In this document: piece by piece, positions 8,001 to 15,565 of the stretch | How positions within the stretch are numbered: position 1 is the first letter of the stretch | Layout: each line of letters opens with the position of its first letter | IMG/VR virus record: IMGVR_UViG_3300020200_003237 | Location: 1 to 60,539 of that record | Source of the DNA: a virus | Direction: 5' to 3' (one strand) | Length of the DNA: 60,539 nucleotides | Made by a program: the position numbers and the translations under genes | The notes under the pieces: generated by a model | What the model saw: the letters and a program-made list of their open reading frames with translations, nothing else | Told to the model about the DNA's origin: nothing | The model's database searches: none

Positions 8001-8755
8001 TATTTAGTTAACATAGGAATCACACTCTCTGTAGATCCGTTCCATTTTTTTATTTGGTTCTTTGGTATCCAAAATTCCATAACTCCGATTTCCTCGACCC
8101 TGCGGAGATATCTCTCACGGAAGGCTTCCGCTTCATGGACGCTTGTTATGTATTCCACTTTCATGTGTGAGGCACATATCTTACCCATTTTGGTTAACAT
8201 AGAAAACTCATCAGTAAGAGTTCTACCACAACACATACAAACGTCACCACGCTTAATAGTCATTTTGCCTTCGAACATAACCGCTTTTGGAGATACTGCT
8301 CTAAGTTTGACAATATCCAAAAGAACAGGATTAAACTCAAGACCGTATTTTTCTTTCAACATAATACCGATTTTACGACCTATCATGATTGTTTCACCGG
8401 GTGTTGGCCAATTCATCCGAATAGTTTTTTCCTTATCTTCTTCCTTTTGAATCTGAGCCAAAGCGGTTGAGATTTGCTTTGAGGTAAGTGTACCCCACTT
8501 TTGAAATTTGGAAGCGATGTCCTTAACGAATGGGTTCTCACCCTTGTATTCGACGATACGCTTCACGTTTTCAGGTAACTCCTCCTTGTTTATAGTCTTA
8601 ACCTCGGAGTTAAGAGCCTTCTCGGTAGCGGCGAGCTGCTTAGGAGTAAGACCTCCCCATCTTTTAAGGGCGTCTTTCATGTTGAGGATGAAACGGTTTT
8701 GACCTTGGTAGTTACGAACTTTGTCTTGAACTGAAACTTGGGTTGTGGTAGTCAT
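8000..8755 (-). CDS. Zinc-finger phage protein (CCGRxLTD type)
   Basis: A 251-residue protein. Two similar helical units, each with a KRWGGLTPKQL or KWGTLTSKQI motif, occupy roughly residues 15-105. A compact zinc site CMCCGRTLTD...KICASHM follows near 170-195, like the DUF6011-type CCGRPLTD zinc motif of phage and plasmid proteins. It stands as its own transcription unit, with a TATCTTTG element ~25 nt upstream and a strong terminator at the end. The 5' part is richer in G+C than its neighbours. DNA or RNA binding is plausible but not shown. Confidence 0.65.
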   Translation of the reverse strand: MTTTTQVSVQDKVRNYQGQNRFILNMKDALKRWGGLTPKQLAATEKALNSEVKTINKEELPENVKRIVEYKGENPFVKDIASKFQKWGTLTSKQISTALAQIQKEEDKEKTIRMNWPTPGETIMIGRKIGIMLKEKYGLEFNPVLLDIVKLRAVSPKAVMFEGKMTIKRGDVCMCCGRTLTDEFSMLTKMGKICASHMKVEYITSVHEAEAFRERYLRRVEEIGVMEFWIPKNQIKKWNGSTESVIPMLTK

Positions 8756-8823
8756 GGTGTGTGTTTTGTGAATACAAAGATAGTAATTTCAGACGAATTA
8801 CCATAATTTTTTTTACAAAAAAA

Positions 8824-9420
8824 TTAATCCAAATAAACTAACCAAGTAGCAATTATGTATTTGTCGTTAGAGATTGGTTTGAATCCACAATGTACAAAAG
8901 GGAAGGAACTTGGAAAAATAACTAAACCACCTTTGGATGGCTTGATTTTTATCTCGGGGTAAAGGAATCCTGTTTCCCCACCTTGATAAACATCGTTTAG
9001 GTAAACAATCATTGAAAATGATCTTGCCGAGCTTTTTAAATTTTCAACCTCAACATGCCACGATTCGTAGTGTCCTTCACCCTTTTTGTATTTTTGGATT
9101 TGACAAGTCTCATAGGTTGAAGAACCAGGAAATAATTTTTTATCTGCATCAAAAGAATACCTGAACGGTAAATTATTGAGAAAATGATCACTTAAGTGTT
9201 TATTTATAACACTGAAAAAATTCTCATGATTTACCAACTCAGGGTGGTCATATAAATTAATTTCAGTAGTATTTTTTACATCGAAGTCAACACCCCCCAT
9301 CATTGATCCCACATTAACGTTATCATCTTTTTCAAGGTCATTGAAAAGTTTCAGCAATGAGTCACAAAACTCATCTGAGAATACATTTTCTTTATAATAA
9401 ATAAATTTAGATAAGTCCAT
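8824..9420 (-). CDS. 2OG-Fe(II) oxygenase 2 (HxE variant)
   Basis: A 198-residue prolyl/lysyl-hydroxylase-like dioxygenase. Expected iron ligands are H122 and E124 (ESWHVEVEN, an HxE in place of the usual HxD) and H177 (FPFVHCG). K187 (SNDKYIIATW) sits where the 2-oxoglutarate-binding Lys/Arg is expected. LNDVYQGGETGF and IKPSKGGLVIFPS match the P4H-type core. It is the size of a free-standing catalytic domain. It is a candidate for hydroxylating the X-Lys-Gly sites of the collagen-like fibres, the activity missing from the PLOD-like fusion at 41697 (inference). Confidence 0.7.
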   Translation of the reverse strand: MDLSKFIYYKENVFSDEFCDSLLKLFNDLEKDDNVNVGSMMGGVDFDVKNTTEINLYDHPELVNHENFFSVINKHLSDHFLNNLPFRYSFDADKKLFPGSSTYETCQIQKYKKGEGHYESWHVEVENLKSSARSFSMIVYLNDVYQGGETGFLYPEIKIKPSKGGLVIFPSSFPFVHCGFKPISNDKYIIATWLVYLD

Positions 9421-9848
9421 TATACTCTATCACATACGTTTGGTTGATAACACCCTTGTCCTCCTCCTTCAACATAACCAATTCTCATATCAATGTGTGT
9501 AGATACCAAATAGGGTGTTTCTTTACCGCAAATTACACATTTATCAAAACTATCGGGATCAGGACTAAGTTCTTGTTTCAAGGCACAATTTAAGTGATCA
9601 TAACCTACAAGGTAATCATATTCAACCTCTTTTGTGTTTTCACCACTGATTGAGCATTCCCAAGGACGTATTATCTTGTTTACTGTTCCGTCATCGTTTA
9701 TATCCAAAAAAAAGTGTTCATCACCAATCGGTGGACCCTCTTGATTTCTTTTCTCTTGCCAATACTTGTCTCTGACAAGTCCCCCCAAAGCAAAATCATT
9801 TGGTGTGTTGAGAATCTCTTCTTGTGTTACCTTTACGATTATAGACAT
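9420..9848 (-). CDS. Conserved phage protein with CxxC zinc-like motif
   Basis: 142 residues when started at MSIIVKVTQEE; the longer reading uses an upstream alternative start. Near the C terminus are CVICGKETPY, HIDMRIGYVEGGGQGC and a final Cys, a recurrent phage motif of unknown role that probably binds zinc. The stop overlaps the start of oxygenase 2 by one base, so the two are coupled. Confidence 0.65.
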   Translation of the reverse strand: MSIIVKVTQEEILNTPNDFALGGLVRDKYWQEKRNQEGPPIGDEHFFLDINDDGTVNKIIRPWECSISGENTKEVEYDYLVGYDHLNCALKQELSPDPDSFDKCVICGKETPYLVSTHIDMRIGYVEGGGQGCYQPNVCDRV

Positions 9849-9900
9849 AAATTCAGTTTTATTTTTGAAATATAGAAAACAAAAACTTATAAACAAACAA

Positions 9901-9908
9901 TATTTATA
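9901..9908 (+). promoter_or_regulatory. TATTTATA element before gene at 9912
   Basis: TATTTATA, ATT, then the ATG at 9912: the typical 3-nt spacing. Confidence 0.45.
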
Positions 9909-9911
9909 ATT

Positions 9912-10289
9912 ATGGACAAAAAAGTATTAATCGATAAATTAAATTATTTAGTCCGTCAGGAAGCAAAAGATTTTACAATCAAAGAGTTTGGCGTTGAGTT
10001 TGTGTATAATAAACAGGGCTTGATTAATGAATATTTCGTTAACATCGCTTTCGATTATCAAGGAAAAATTGATCCTGAAATTTATGATTTCGCCCATGAT
10101 ATTCAAACAATGTCTCAAAAACTCCAAGAGATAATTGCCAAATATCCAATTACTCCCCAAGGTAAAATAAACATGGATTATCAAAATTTCATTTCAGTGG
10201 ATGGAATCATTTGGAATATTGATTTTAGATTTGATGAAAGTCATGTGTTCAATATGTCATTTAAAATTGATTTAGCCGTTGCCGAGTAA
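9912..10289 (+). CDS. Hypothetical phage protein
   Basis: A 125-residue soluble protein of unknown function with no recognised motif. It begins the plus-strand set 9912-11605; the next gene starts inside its last codons. The TATTTATA element 3 nt upstream supports the ATG. Confidence 0.6.
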   Translation: MDKKVLIDKLNYLVRQEAKDFTIKEFGVEFVYNKQGLINEYFVNIAFDYQGKIDPEIYDFAHDIQTMSQKLQEIIAKYPITPQGKINMDYQNFISVDGIIWNIDFRFDESHVFNMSFKIDLAVAE

Positions 10290-11121
10290 ATTAGAAATAT
10301 TAGCCAAGAACTTCGCCGAACTAACTCCTGAAGAGGTAGATTGGGAAGATATTATGAATTTAAGATCAAGATATAAAGACTATCTTGAGAGAAAATCCCC
10401 AGATTTTTTATTGAATTTGTTTATGATGATCGTGTCTTTGAAAAAGACAGGGAATTTCGACTTTTATGAATCCATAAGAGATAAATTGTTTGTGGTCGGA
10501 TTCTATTTGGAATCAGGTGATTTTTTTACAGAAAAATGTGATTCATGTGATGGTGAAGGTTACAATACTTGTGAAAATTGTGATGGTTCGGGTAAGGAAA
10601 CTTGTCAACAATGTGATGGTGAGGGTGTGGAAAGATGTTTCGCGTGTTCAGGAAAAGGTAAGGTCGATGGTGAAACCTGTCCTGAATGTAAGGGTGAAAG
10701 AGAAATAGAATGTGGAGAATGTGGTGGTGACGGGGAAACAACTTGTAGGCAGTGCGGAGGTGATGGAAATATCGCATGTGAAGAGTGTGACGGAACTGGA
10801 GAACTTCAATCTGATACTCGTACAAATTACGAAACCTTTATCTTCATTTCTTGGAATAAAAATCTGAAAGATTTATCTGAGATGAGGGTTGGTACTGAGG
10901 CTTCAATCACATATCAAGAATATTATAGATTAACAAGTGTAGATACTTTTATGATCGGAGGTTTTACCGGTAACGGAGAAAAAAAACGCTTTGTTGAATC
11001 AGACGAGTTCTATATTTACTTTTTCGACGAAGATTCATTTGATTTAAATTTCAGACGTGCCAGAAAAGATTATTTGGGAACCGATGAAGGGTTAGATTAT
11101 TACATGAAATTTTATGAGTGA
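10279..11121 (+). CDS. DnaJ-zinc-finger-like protein with eight CxxCxGxG-type repeats
   Basis: About 280 residues from a TTG that overlaps the previous gene by 11 nt; a shorter ATG start ~26 codons in is possible. The middle ~90 residues contain eight CxxC repeats (CDSC, CENC, CQQC, CFAC, CPEC, CGEC, CRQC, CEEC), nearly all followed by x-G-x-G. Canonical DnaJ has four such repeats, binding two zinc ions; here four zinc ions are expected. There is no J domain and no HPD. The C-terminal ~90 residues are acidic and unknown. A chaperone-like or scaffold role is possible. Confidence 0.7.
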   Translation: MPSKLEILAKNFAELTPEEVDWEDIMNLRSRYKDYLERKSPDFLLNLFMMIVSLKKTGNFDFYESIRDKLFVVGFYLESGDFFTEKCDSCDGEGYNTCENCDGSGKETCQQCDGEGVERCFACSGKGKVDGETCPECKGEREIECGECGGDGETTCRQCGGDGNIACEECDGTGELQSDTRTNYETFIFISWNKNLKDLSEMRVGTEASITYQEYYRLTSVDTFMIGGFTGNGEKKRFVESDEFYIYFFDEDSFDLNFRRARKDYLGTDEGLDYYMKFYE

Positions 11122-11605
11122 TGTAAAAACTTTTCTTAACCTGTTAACTAAGGCTGGATACCCAAGTGAAAAGGTTCACTCTGTGGCTTCATTGCTTGAT
11201 TATGATATAGATAATTTCTTATCAGATCTAAATGATGAGTTAGGTAAAAAAGGTGTAGTTGAATTTTGTGATAAGGCTATTAAGAAACTCTCAGGAAAAA
11301 AGGGTATTCGAGTTGATTTAGAAGGACCTAATGGTGATGAATATTGTTATGTTAACATCTATCCAATATACTACGATGAGGAAGAATCAAAGAATGATGT
11401 GATAAGTAAATCAAGTTGGGGTGAATCAAATATTTTAGATATGAACCCTGATACAGGAGAATATCATTATGTAACAATTCAAACAATAATCGACAACACA
11501 GACATGAGTGGTTGGGGTGATTTGGACGAGTTATTAGACAATATCAAAGAAAAAGCCTACAACATAGTTTATAGTAATTGTGGTTTTGGTATATGGTGGG
11601 AATAA
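11114..11605 (+). CDS. Hypothetical acidic phage protein
   Basis: A 163-residue acidic protein (MSDVKTFLNLLTKAGYPSEK...) with no recognised domain. Its ATG overlaps the end of the zinc-finger gene by 8 nt, indicating coupled translation. Confidence 0.6.
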   Translation: MSDVKTFLNLLTKAGYPSEKVHSVASLLDYDIDNFLSDLNDELGKKGVVEFCDKAIKKLSGKKGIRVDLEGPNGDEYCYVNIYPIYYDEEESKNDVISKSSWGESNILDMNPDTGEYHYVTIQTIIDNTDMSGWGDLDELLDNIKEKAYNIVYSNCGFGIWWE

Positions 11606-11630
11606 AAAAAATGGGAGACCGAAGTCTCCC
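11602..11630 (-). terminator. Rho-independent terminator with UUCG loop
   Basis: On the minus strand GGGAGAC-TTCG-GTCTCCC is followed by ATTTTTTTT. The 7-bp stem, UUCG tetraloop and U run mark the end of the operon 12496 to 11673. The plus strand lacks a T run. Confidence 0.85.
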
Positions 11631-11635
11631 AAAGG

Positions 11636-11657
11636 GGCTGTATAGTTTTGAACAGCC
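11636..11657. other. Hairpin between operon end and terminator
   Basis: GGCTGT and ACAGCC, 6 bp around a 10-nt loop, just 5' (minus sense) of the terminator. It could protect the mRNA end or be incidental. Confidence 0.35.
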
Positions 11658-11672
11658 GCTCCACCACCAAGT

Positions 11673-11969
11673 TTAACGAACTTGGAAACCACCTTCTTTG
11701 AAAAGAGTATTTAAAATCTTTTCTACCTTTTCTTCACTGAGATATGGAATAACATCATCTGAGTTATCAGGATAGAAAAGTTTGGTAATGAAATTTCCGG
11801 TTTGAGGATCAATTATTGCAACTTCGAAATTTTCTTCAAAGTCACCATATAAACCCATAGCACCTCCGACTATTGACAATATGTACTTATCGTTGTAAAA
11901 AGTAATCCTCTTACCCCCAAGAACTCCGAGAGGTTTGGAATTATCCTGAATATAATCAATCGAAATCAT
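11673..11969 (-). CDS. Hypothetical phage protein
   Basis: A 98-residue beta-rich protein (GGKRITFYNDKYILSIVGG...) of unknown function. Third gene of a three-gene operon, overlapping the membrane protein 11966-12208 by 4 nt. Confidence 0.6.
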   Translation of the reverse strand: MISIDYIQDNSKPLGVLGGKRITFYNDKYILSIVGGAMGLYGDFEENFEVAIIDPQTGNFITKLFYPDNSDDVIPYLSEEKVEKILNTLFKEGGFQVR

Positions 11970-12208
11970 TTTTGATTTTTTAACTGATCAAGTTTGACTT
12001 TGAGGAGTCCAATATTGTCTTTGTCTTTCTGAGTTTTATTAGGTTTTTTTGTAAGCTCATTCATCATTCTAGTGACAAAGTTTTGTTCATCCTCAGTGCC
12101 TTGAGTTTCTATTTTTGAGTTACCCTTCTCGAGATGGCGACCTAAACGATATCCAACATATCCCACCAACCCAAGAATGACTAACTGACCAAAGGTAAAT
12201 TGTTTCAT
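11966..12208 (-). CDS. Small single-pass membrane protein
   Basis: 80 residues. The segment FGQLVILGLVGYVGYRLGRH (~residues 5-24) is one transmembrane helix with a glycine zipper; the rest is charged and helical. Function unknown. Middle gene of the operon 12496-11673. Confidence 0.6.
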   Translation of the reverse strand: MKQFTFGQLVILGLVGYVGYRLGRHLEKGNSKIETQGTEDEQNFVTRMMNELTKKPNKTQKDKDNIGLLKVKLDQLKNQK

Positions 12209-12211
12209 ATA

Positions 12212-12496
12212 TTATTTTTTTGTGATTTCAGCTTCGATTTTTGATTTAGTAATCAGAACATCAGCAGCACTGTATTGTGGTGTGTTTGTTAAGATTATTG
12301 ACTCAACCAAGTGTTTGAATGGAACATGAATAAAAAAATCTGTTCCGTTGAAAAAAGTAAGATCGTTTTTTAATTCAATACAACTTTGTACCATTTTCAA
12401 GAACAATTTAAACTGAATCGGATCGATAAATGTTTCATTTAAAAGGGTACCGAATTTCTCGTTCTCTATCTTAATTTTGTATTGAGTAAGTGTCAT
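12212..12496 (-). CDS. Hypothetical phage protein
   Basis: A 94-residue protein starting MTLTQYKIKIENEKFG. No family recognised. First gene of its operon, downstream of a host-type promoter. Confidence 0.6.
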   Translation of the reverse strand: MTLTQYKIKIENEKFGTLLNETFIDPIQFKLFLKMVQSCIELKNDLTFFNGTDFFIHVPFKHLVESIILTNTPQYSAADVLITKSKIEAEITKK

Positions 12497-12509
12497 ACCT
12501 GATTATTTT

Positions 12510-12541
12510 TACAAAAATAGTAAACAAAATTCAGAAAAACA
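12510..12541 (-). promoter_or_regulatory. Bacteroidetes-type promoter for operon 12496-11673
   Basis: Minus-strand TTG, about 20 nt, then TATTTTTG, matching the TTTG-N19-TAnnTTTG promoter read by the Bacteroidetes primary sigma factor. It lies just upstream of the ATG at 12496, so the leader is short. Confidence 0.45.
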
Positions 12542-12550
12542 AAAAAAATT

Positions 12551-13237
12551 ATGAGTCTTCGCACATTTGTGAATTTTAGTGAAAAACATAAATGCTTTTC
12601 TATTACACAACCTAGAACTGCATCAAGGAACTTGACTCGGATTCTAAAATTATATGATTTTGATACTTATTTACTCAATAAAGGTGAGTTAATTTTTGTT
12701 CATCCCAATCCTACACACAACCATACCACCGAGTTGATGAACAATCATTTAGATTATGACATTATTTTAAGTTGTAGGAATCCATATTCATATTTTTCAA
12801 ATGGGTTCAGAATACAACAATTAAAAAAAGATTTACTAATCTCGACATACGACCTTAAAGATGAATATTACGAATATATGTCTGAAATTATTTTCAAGAC
12901 TTCTACATATCTTTGGCAAAAGGGTTATGAGTCTGAGGGTATCCCATCTTTGTTAAATAGAACCATAAAATACAGAATCAAAGTGGAAAATTTTGAGGAA
13001 TCTTTGATGAAAGTGCCTTTTATTTCTAATTCTGACCCTGAAAAAATATCTGAGGTTTCCAAATTTTGTAATGAAAAACTTGGAAAAACAATGCCCTCAG
13101 ATAACATTTTATGGAGGGAATTCTTCCCCGAAGATTTCAGATTATATTACAACCAAAGAAACGCAGATTTAATTTACGAAAATTACGAATCAATGTTTAA
13201 AGTGATGGATTACCATAAAGACTCTTGGATGTTATGA
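12551..13237 (+). CDS. Sulfotransferase family protein 2
   Basis: A 228-residue protein with the same plan as the gene at 2974. FSITQPRTASRNL is the 5'-phosphosulfate loop, SCRNPYSYFSNG the 3'-phosphate element (Arg and Ser present), IKVENFEESL follows, and a MDYHKDSW tail closes it. It should use PAPS to sulfate an unknown acceptor. It is a lone plus-strand gene that ends 6 nt inside the convergent SPFH gene. The two sulfotransferases share only motifs, so they may have different acceptors. Confidence 0.65.
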   Translation: MSLRTFVNFSEKHKCFSITQPRTASRNLTRILKLYDFDTYLLNKGELIFVHPNPTHNHTTELMNNHLDYDIILSCRNPYSYFSNGFRIQQLKKDLLISTYDLKDEYYEYMSEIIFKTSTYLWQKGYESEGIPSLLNRTIKYRIKVENFEESLMKVPFISNSDPEKISEVSKFCNEKLGKTMPSDNILWREFFPEDFRLYYNQRNADLIYENYESMFKVMDYHKDSWML

Positions 13238-13789
13238 TGGTGTTTGATTACCGTTCAGAATTGGAAGATTGTGGTCTTTAACACCCCCATCAGTTATAAT
13301 CCGATATGTTACAATATTTCCTAAATCAGGAAAACTAATTAGTTCAACCTTTATACCCCATTTGTTAACGTGAAGATTTACCTCAGGTGTAACAATTTGG
13401 GTCAGATTATCTAACTTATCCCAAGTCTCACGCTCAACCATATCTCTAATTATACCCTGAGTTGTATCTACAAGAACGTCATTTGCGTGCATCACACCTA
13501 ACAAGAACTTTTCAACATCAAAAATATGATATCTTACAATACTTGAGAGAACTACACTTTTGTCATCGAAAGATGTGACTGTTTGTGGTTTTAAGTTTAC
13601 TGTTTGGGTAATAACAGGTGTAACCCAAATCTTATCAAAAAATGGTATTTTACAGTTTAAACCGGGTTCTACAACTCTTATGAATTTTCCACATCTAAGA
13701 TGAACGCCTTTTTCCCACTGATCTACAATTTTGAATGGAAGTATATCATGGATGAATGTTACCAACAGGTCTATGAACTTATCAAGCAT
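13232..13789 (-). CDS. SPFH/band-7 (stomatin-like) protein
   Basis: A 185-residue SPFH-domain protein. The core starts with KGVHLRCGKFIRVVEPGLNCKIPFFDKI, a textbook band-7 entry, and continues with SFDDKSVVLSSIVRYHIFD and a VERETWDKL helix. An N-terminal amphipathic stretch (LLVTFIHDILPF) could dip into the membrane. Such proteins form membrane rings; in phages they may modulate host membrane proteases. The C-terminal coiled coil seen in longer stomatins is absent. Confidence 0.7.
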   Translation of the reverse strand: MLDKFIDLLVTFIHDILPFKIVDQWEKGVHLRCGKFIRVVEPGLNCKIPFFDKIWVTPVITQTVNLKPQTVTSFDDKSVVLSSIVRYHIFDVEKFLLGVMHANDVLVDTTQGIIRDMVERETWDKLDNLTQIVTPEVNLHVNKWGIKVELISFPDLGNIVTYRIITDGGVKDHNLPILNGNQTPS

Positions 13790-13837
13790 AAAATAAGATT
13801 TGCTGCTAAGTTACAAAATTAAAATAACACTACAAAA

Positions 13838-13845
13838 TATTTATT
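13838..13845 (+). promoter_or_regulatory. TATTTATT element before gene at 13849
   Basis: TATTTATT, ATA, ATG at 13849: the 3-nt spacing again. Confidence 0.4.
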
Positions 13846-13848
13846 ATA

Positions 13849-14136
13849 ATGTTAGAACAAGATTTAAATATATTAGACAAAATCTTTAAAGATTTGAATT
13901 TCACCACAACTTATAGAGAAATCTTGTTATCAAGTTTGGTTAACAACCTTGAGAGATCGGGAATGAAAAATATTACTCGTAACTTTATCTACGTATCTTT
14001 ATCCCCTGAAGAGGGTAAGAAAACTGCTACTGAGATAGCGGATTATTGGGAGGAGATGAAACAAACCGGATCATACAAAACCAACCTTCAAAAAACTTTA
14101 GAAAATTCACCAACCTTTTCAAAGTATCTGAAATAA
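13849..14136 (+). CDS. Hypothetical helical phage protein
   Basis: A 95-residue helical protein of unknown function (MLEQDLNILDKIFKDLNF...). It converges on the large RNA gene; its stop codon lies in the U run of that RNA's terminator. Confidence 0.6.
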   Translation: MLEQDLNILDKIFKDLNFTTTYREILLSSLVNNLERSGMKNITRNFIYVSLSPEEGKKTATEIADYWEEMKQTGSYKTNLQKTLENSPTFSKYLK

Positions 14137-14166
14137 AAAACCCCAACCGTAAAAACGGTCAGGGTT
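14134..14166 (-). terminator. Terminator of the large structured RNA
   Basis: On the minus strand a 12-bp continuous stem (AACCCUGACCGU with ACGGUUGGGGUU, loop UUUU) is followed by a U run. Two internal pairs are G-U wobbles that pair only in the minus-strand RNA (they would be A-C mismatches in the other sense), so direction is clear. Confidence 0.9.
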
Positions 14167-15095
14167 AGGCAAAAAACTCTGAGAATACAAGTCTTGACAA
14201 GAGTCTTTAGGAGGATTATTTGGTTCCCTCTGTTTCCACCGTCTTTTGAACGGTAACTCTCAGTCACGGTCAATTAGATTAACCAATCCTTAAGTTGTCT
14301 GCAACTCTCTCCTTACTCATCACTCTTCGACCCTGCCGAGCCAATTCATCCTTGCGGGATTAGAGAACTTTCGTGAAAATCGTGTCGGGCTTGGGACCCT
14401 TCACGGCCGTGAACATCTCACGACTATGTAGTGACCTGTCACACACAACTGACGAGCACTTTTCCTTGATTTAATTTAATGTTTTGGACATTGATTAGAC
14501 CAAAGTTGGTTTTACGGATTAGGAAGGTAGTGGCCCGTCTGAAGCCAAGTCATCTTTTGGATGACACGATACTAAACTACCCTCTGAAGTGTCCCCACTT
14601 CCATATTTCGAGTCAACTTCATGACTAACCTCTTGGTAGAGATAAAGTCAAGGTCTCATCAGCACCACCTGTTATGAAACTTACCTTGCCGGTGTTTAAG
14701 CCAACTCTAACATTGAACTACGCAATTGTGACAGTGGATACTATCATTTCTTACATAAGTTCTACAGGTTACTCTTGTTGGTCTTCCGACCTCAACCAAA
14801 CGACCCGAATCGCTTGGTCACCTCACCAACTTCCCTACAGTGTTACCCTCGGTACTAGAGGTGGTGTGATATCCTGCTTGCCTACTCAAGCTCCCTTTCG
14901 GAAACCGCAGACAACCCAAAACCAGGGTTATCCACTTTATACTACTTTCGTAGTTTATTTAACGACCATAGGCGGCCAATATCTTGAGTCAAAGAACTTT
15001 TTAATTTGGAAGGAAGGGGACTTTTTACGACCCCAACCTTCCATTTGTTTCACAAAATTAAAACAATGTTTGGAGACTGTCAAATTTTTTTGAAA
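14140..15095 (-). ncRNA. Large ornate structured RNA, GOLLD/ROOL-like candidate
   Basis: About 950 nt without a credible gene, close to 50% G+C in several stretches against about a third in neighbouring genes. Many hairpins are visible. In minus sense three are closed by GNRA tetraloops: GGAA (14780-14791), GAAA (14941-14954) and GGGA (14586-14601). Others are 15008-15042 (GGAAGG/GGGG two-part stem), 14549-14565 inside a 6-bp stem 14526-14581, 14913-14929, 14814-14829, 14293-14306, 14238-14254 inside 14179-14263, and 14268-14284 (pairs fully only as minus RNA through a U-G). It follows an initiator tRNA and ends at a strong terminator. Size, phage setting and tRNA adjacency recall GOLLD and ROOL RNAs; I cannot confirm membership. 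The 5' end is approximate. Confidence 0.75.
14400..14413 (-). repeat. 14-nt perfect palindrome within the large RNA
   Basis: TTCACGGCCGTGAA. As RNA it can fold to a 5-bp hairpin whose GGCC loop is self-complementary, a possible kissing-loop for RNA-RNA dimer contacts. Confidence 0.5.
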
Positions 15096-15242
15096 CTTTT
15101 TTTAACTATTTCTGATTTGATTCTAACACCCCCCACTTTAAGTGAGACAGGTTCAAATTCAGTTTCATCAAAGAACAAATGACTTTCGTCTTTTGTTTTA
15201 CGAAGATAAGAAGAACTTTTCAATCCATCAAATCTTTTTTTG
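15096..15242 (-). other. Spacer between tRNA and large RNA
   Basis: About 145 nt, A+T-rich, with no gene and only weak hairpins (for example CACTT/AAGTG near 15134-15145). It is probably processed away when the tRNA 3' end is cut. Confidence 0.4.
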
Positions 15243-15314
15243 TTGCGAGGGTAGGATTCGAACCTACGACGCCAAGGTTATGAGCCTTGTAAGCTACCTC
15301 TGCTTTACCTCGCG
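15243..15314 (-). tRNA. Initiator-type tRNA-fMet (anticodon CAU)
   Basis: A full cloverleaf reads on the minus strand. The acceptor is CGCGAGG/CCTCGCA, with an unpaired C1-A72, the hallmark of bacterial initiator tRNA. The D stem is AAGC/GCTT with the initiator-type A11-U24 pair, the anticodon stem CAAGG/CCTTG around CTCATAA, and the T arm GTAGG-TTCGAAT-CCTAC. The discriminator is A73, followed by CAA, so CCA is not encoded. The anticodon stem has only two of the three consecutive G-C pairs usual in initiators (29-41 is A-U). It lies first on the transcript of the large RNA. Confidence 0.92.
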
Positions 15315-15421
15315 ATATAAAATTGGTAAAACTACCCAATACTTTGATTACGTGGGTCGTTCTCCCTCAAAGATCTTAATTTCGGTAAACGATAAATATA
15401 CTTTAAAATCGTAAAGGACTA

Positions 15422-15451
15422 CAAAGATATTAAAAAAAATGGTTCTAACAA
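15422..15451 (-). promoter_or_regulatory. Strong Bacteroidetes-type promoter for tRNA and large RNA
   Basis: On the minus strand TTG (15451-15449), exactly 19 nt, then TATCTTTG (15429-15422). This fits the TTTG-N19-TAnnTTTG consensus of the Bacteroidetes primary sigma factor. Transcription would start near 15416, about 100 nt before the tRNA. Use of the host polymerase suggests early or constitutive expression. Confidence 0.65.
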
Positions 15452-15565
15452 GTATTTCACAAACATTTTTTTACATATCTAAGCTACGAACTATTTTTTT
15501 TAGTTGTCTCCTAATCCGATAAGTATGATAACAATAACAAAAAAAAAGTATAAGACCTGAAACTA
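15452..15565. other. A+T-rich intergenic stretch
   Basis: Beyond the promoter at 15422-15451 I see no gene, tRNA or terminator here, only A and T runs. Confidence 0.4.

Noticed and set aside
14674-15093. 139-codon plus-strand ORF
   Set aside because: It lies across the structured RNA, has no upstream start signal, an odd composition (Thr, Ser, Pro, Gln) and runs opposite to the promoter and terminator.
14140-15095. Ribosomal RNA fragment
   Set aside because: The G+C-rich structured region lacks any conserved 16S or 23S stretch that I could recognise.
15147-15160. T-loop-like sequence GGTTCAAATTC on the plus strand
   Set aside because: No matching T stem, anticodon arm or acceptor could be built around it, so it is not a second tRNA.
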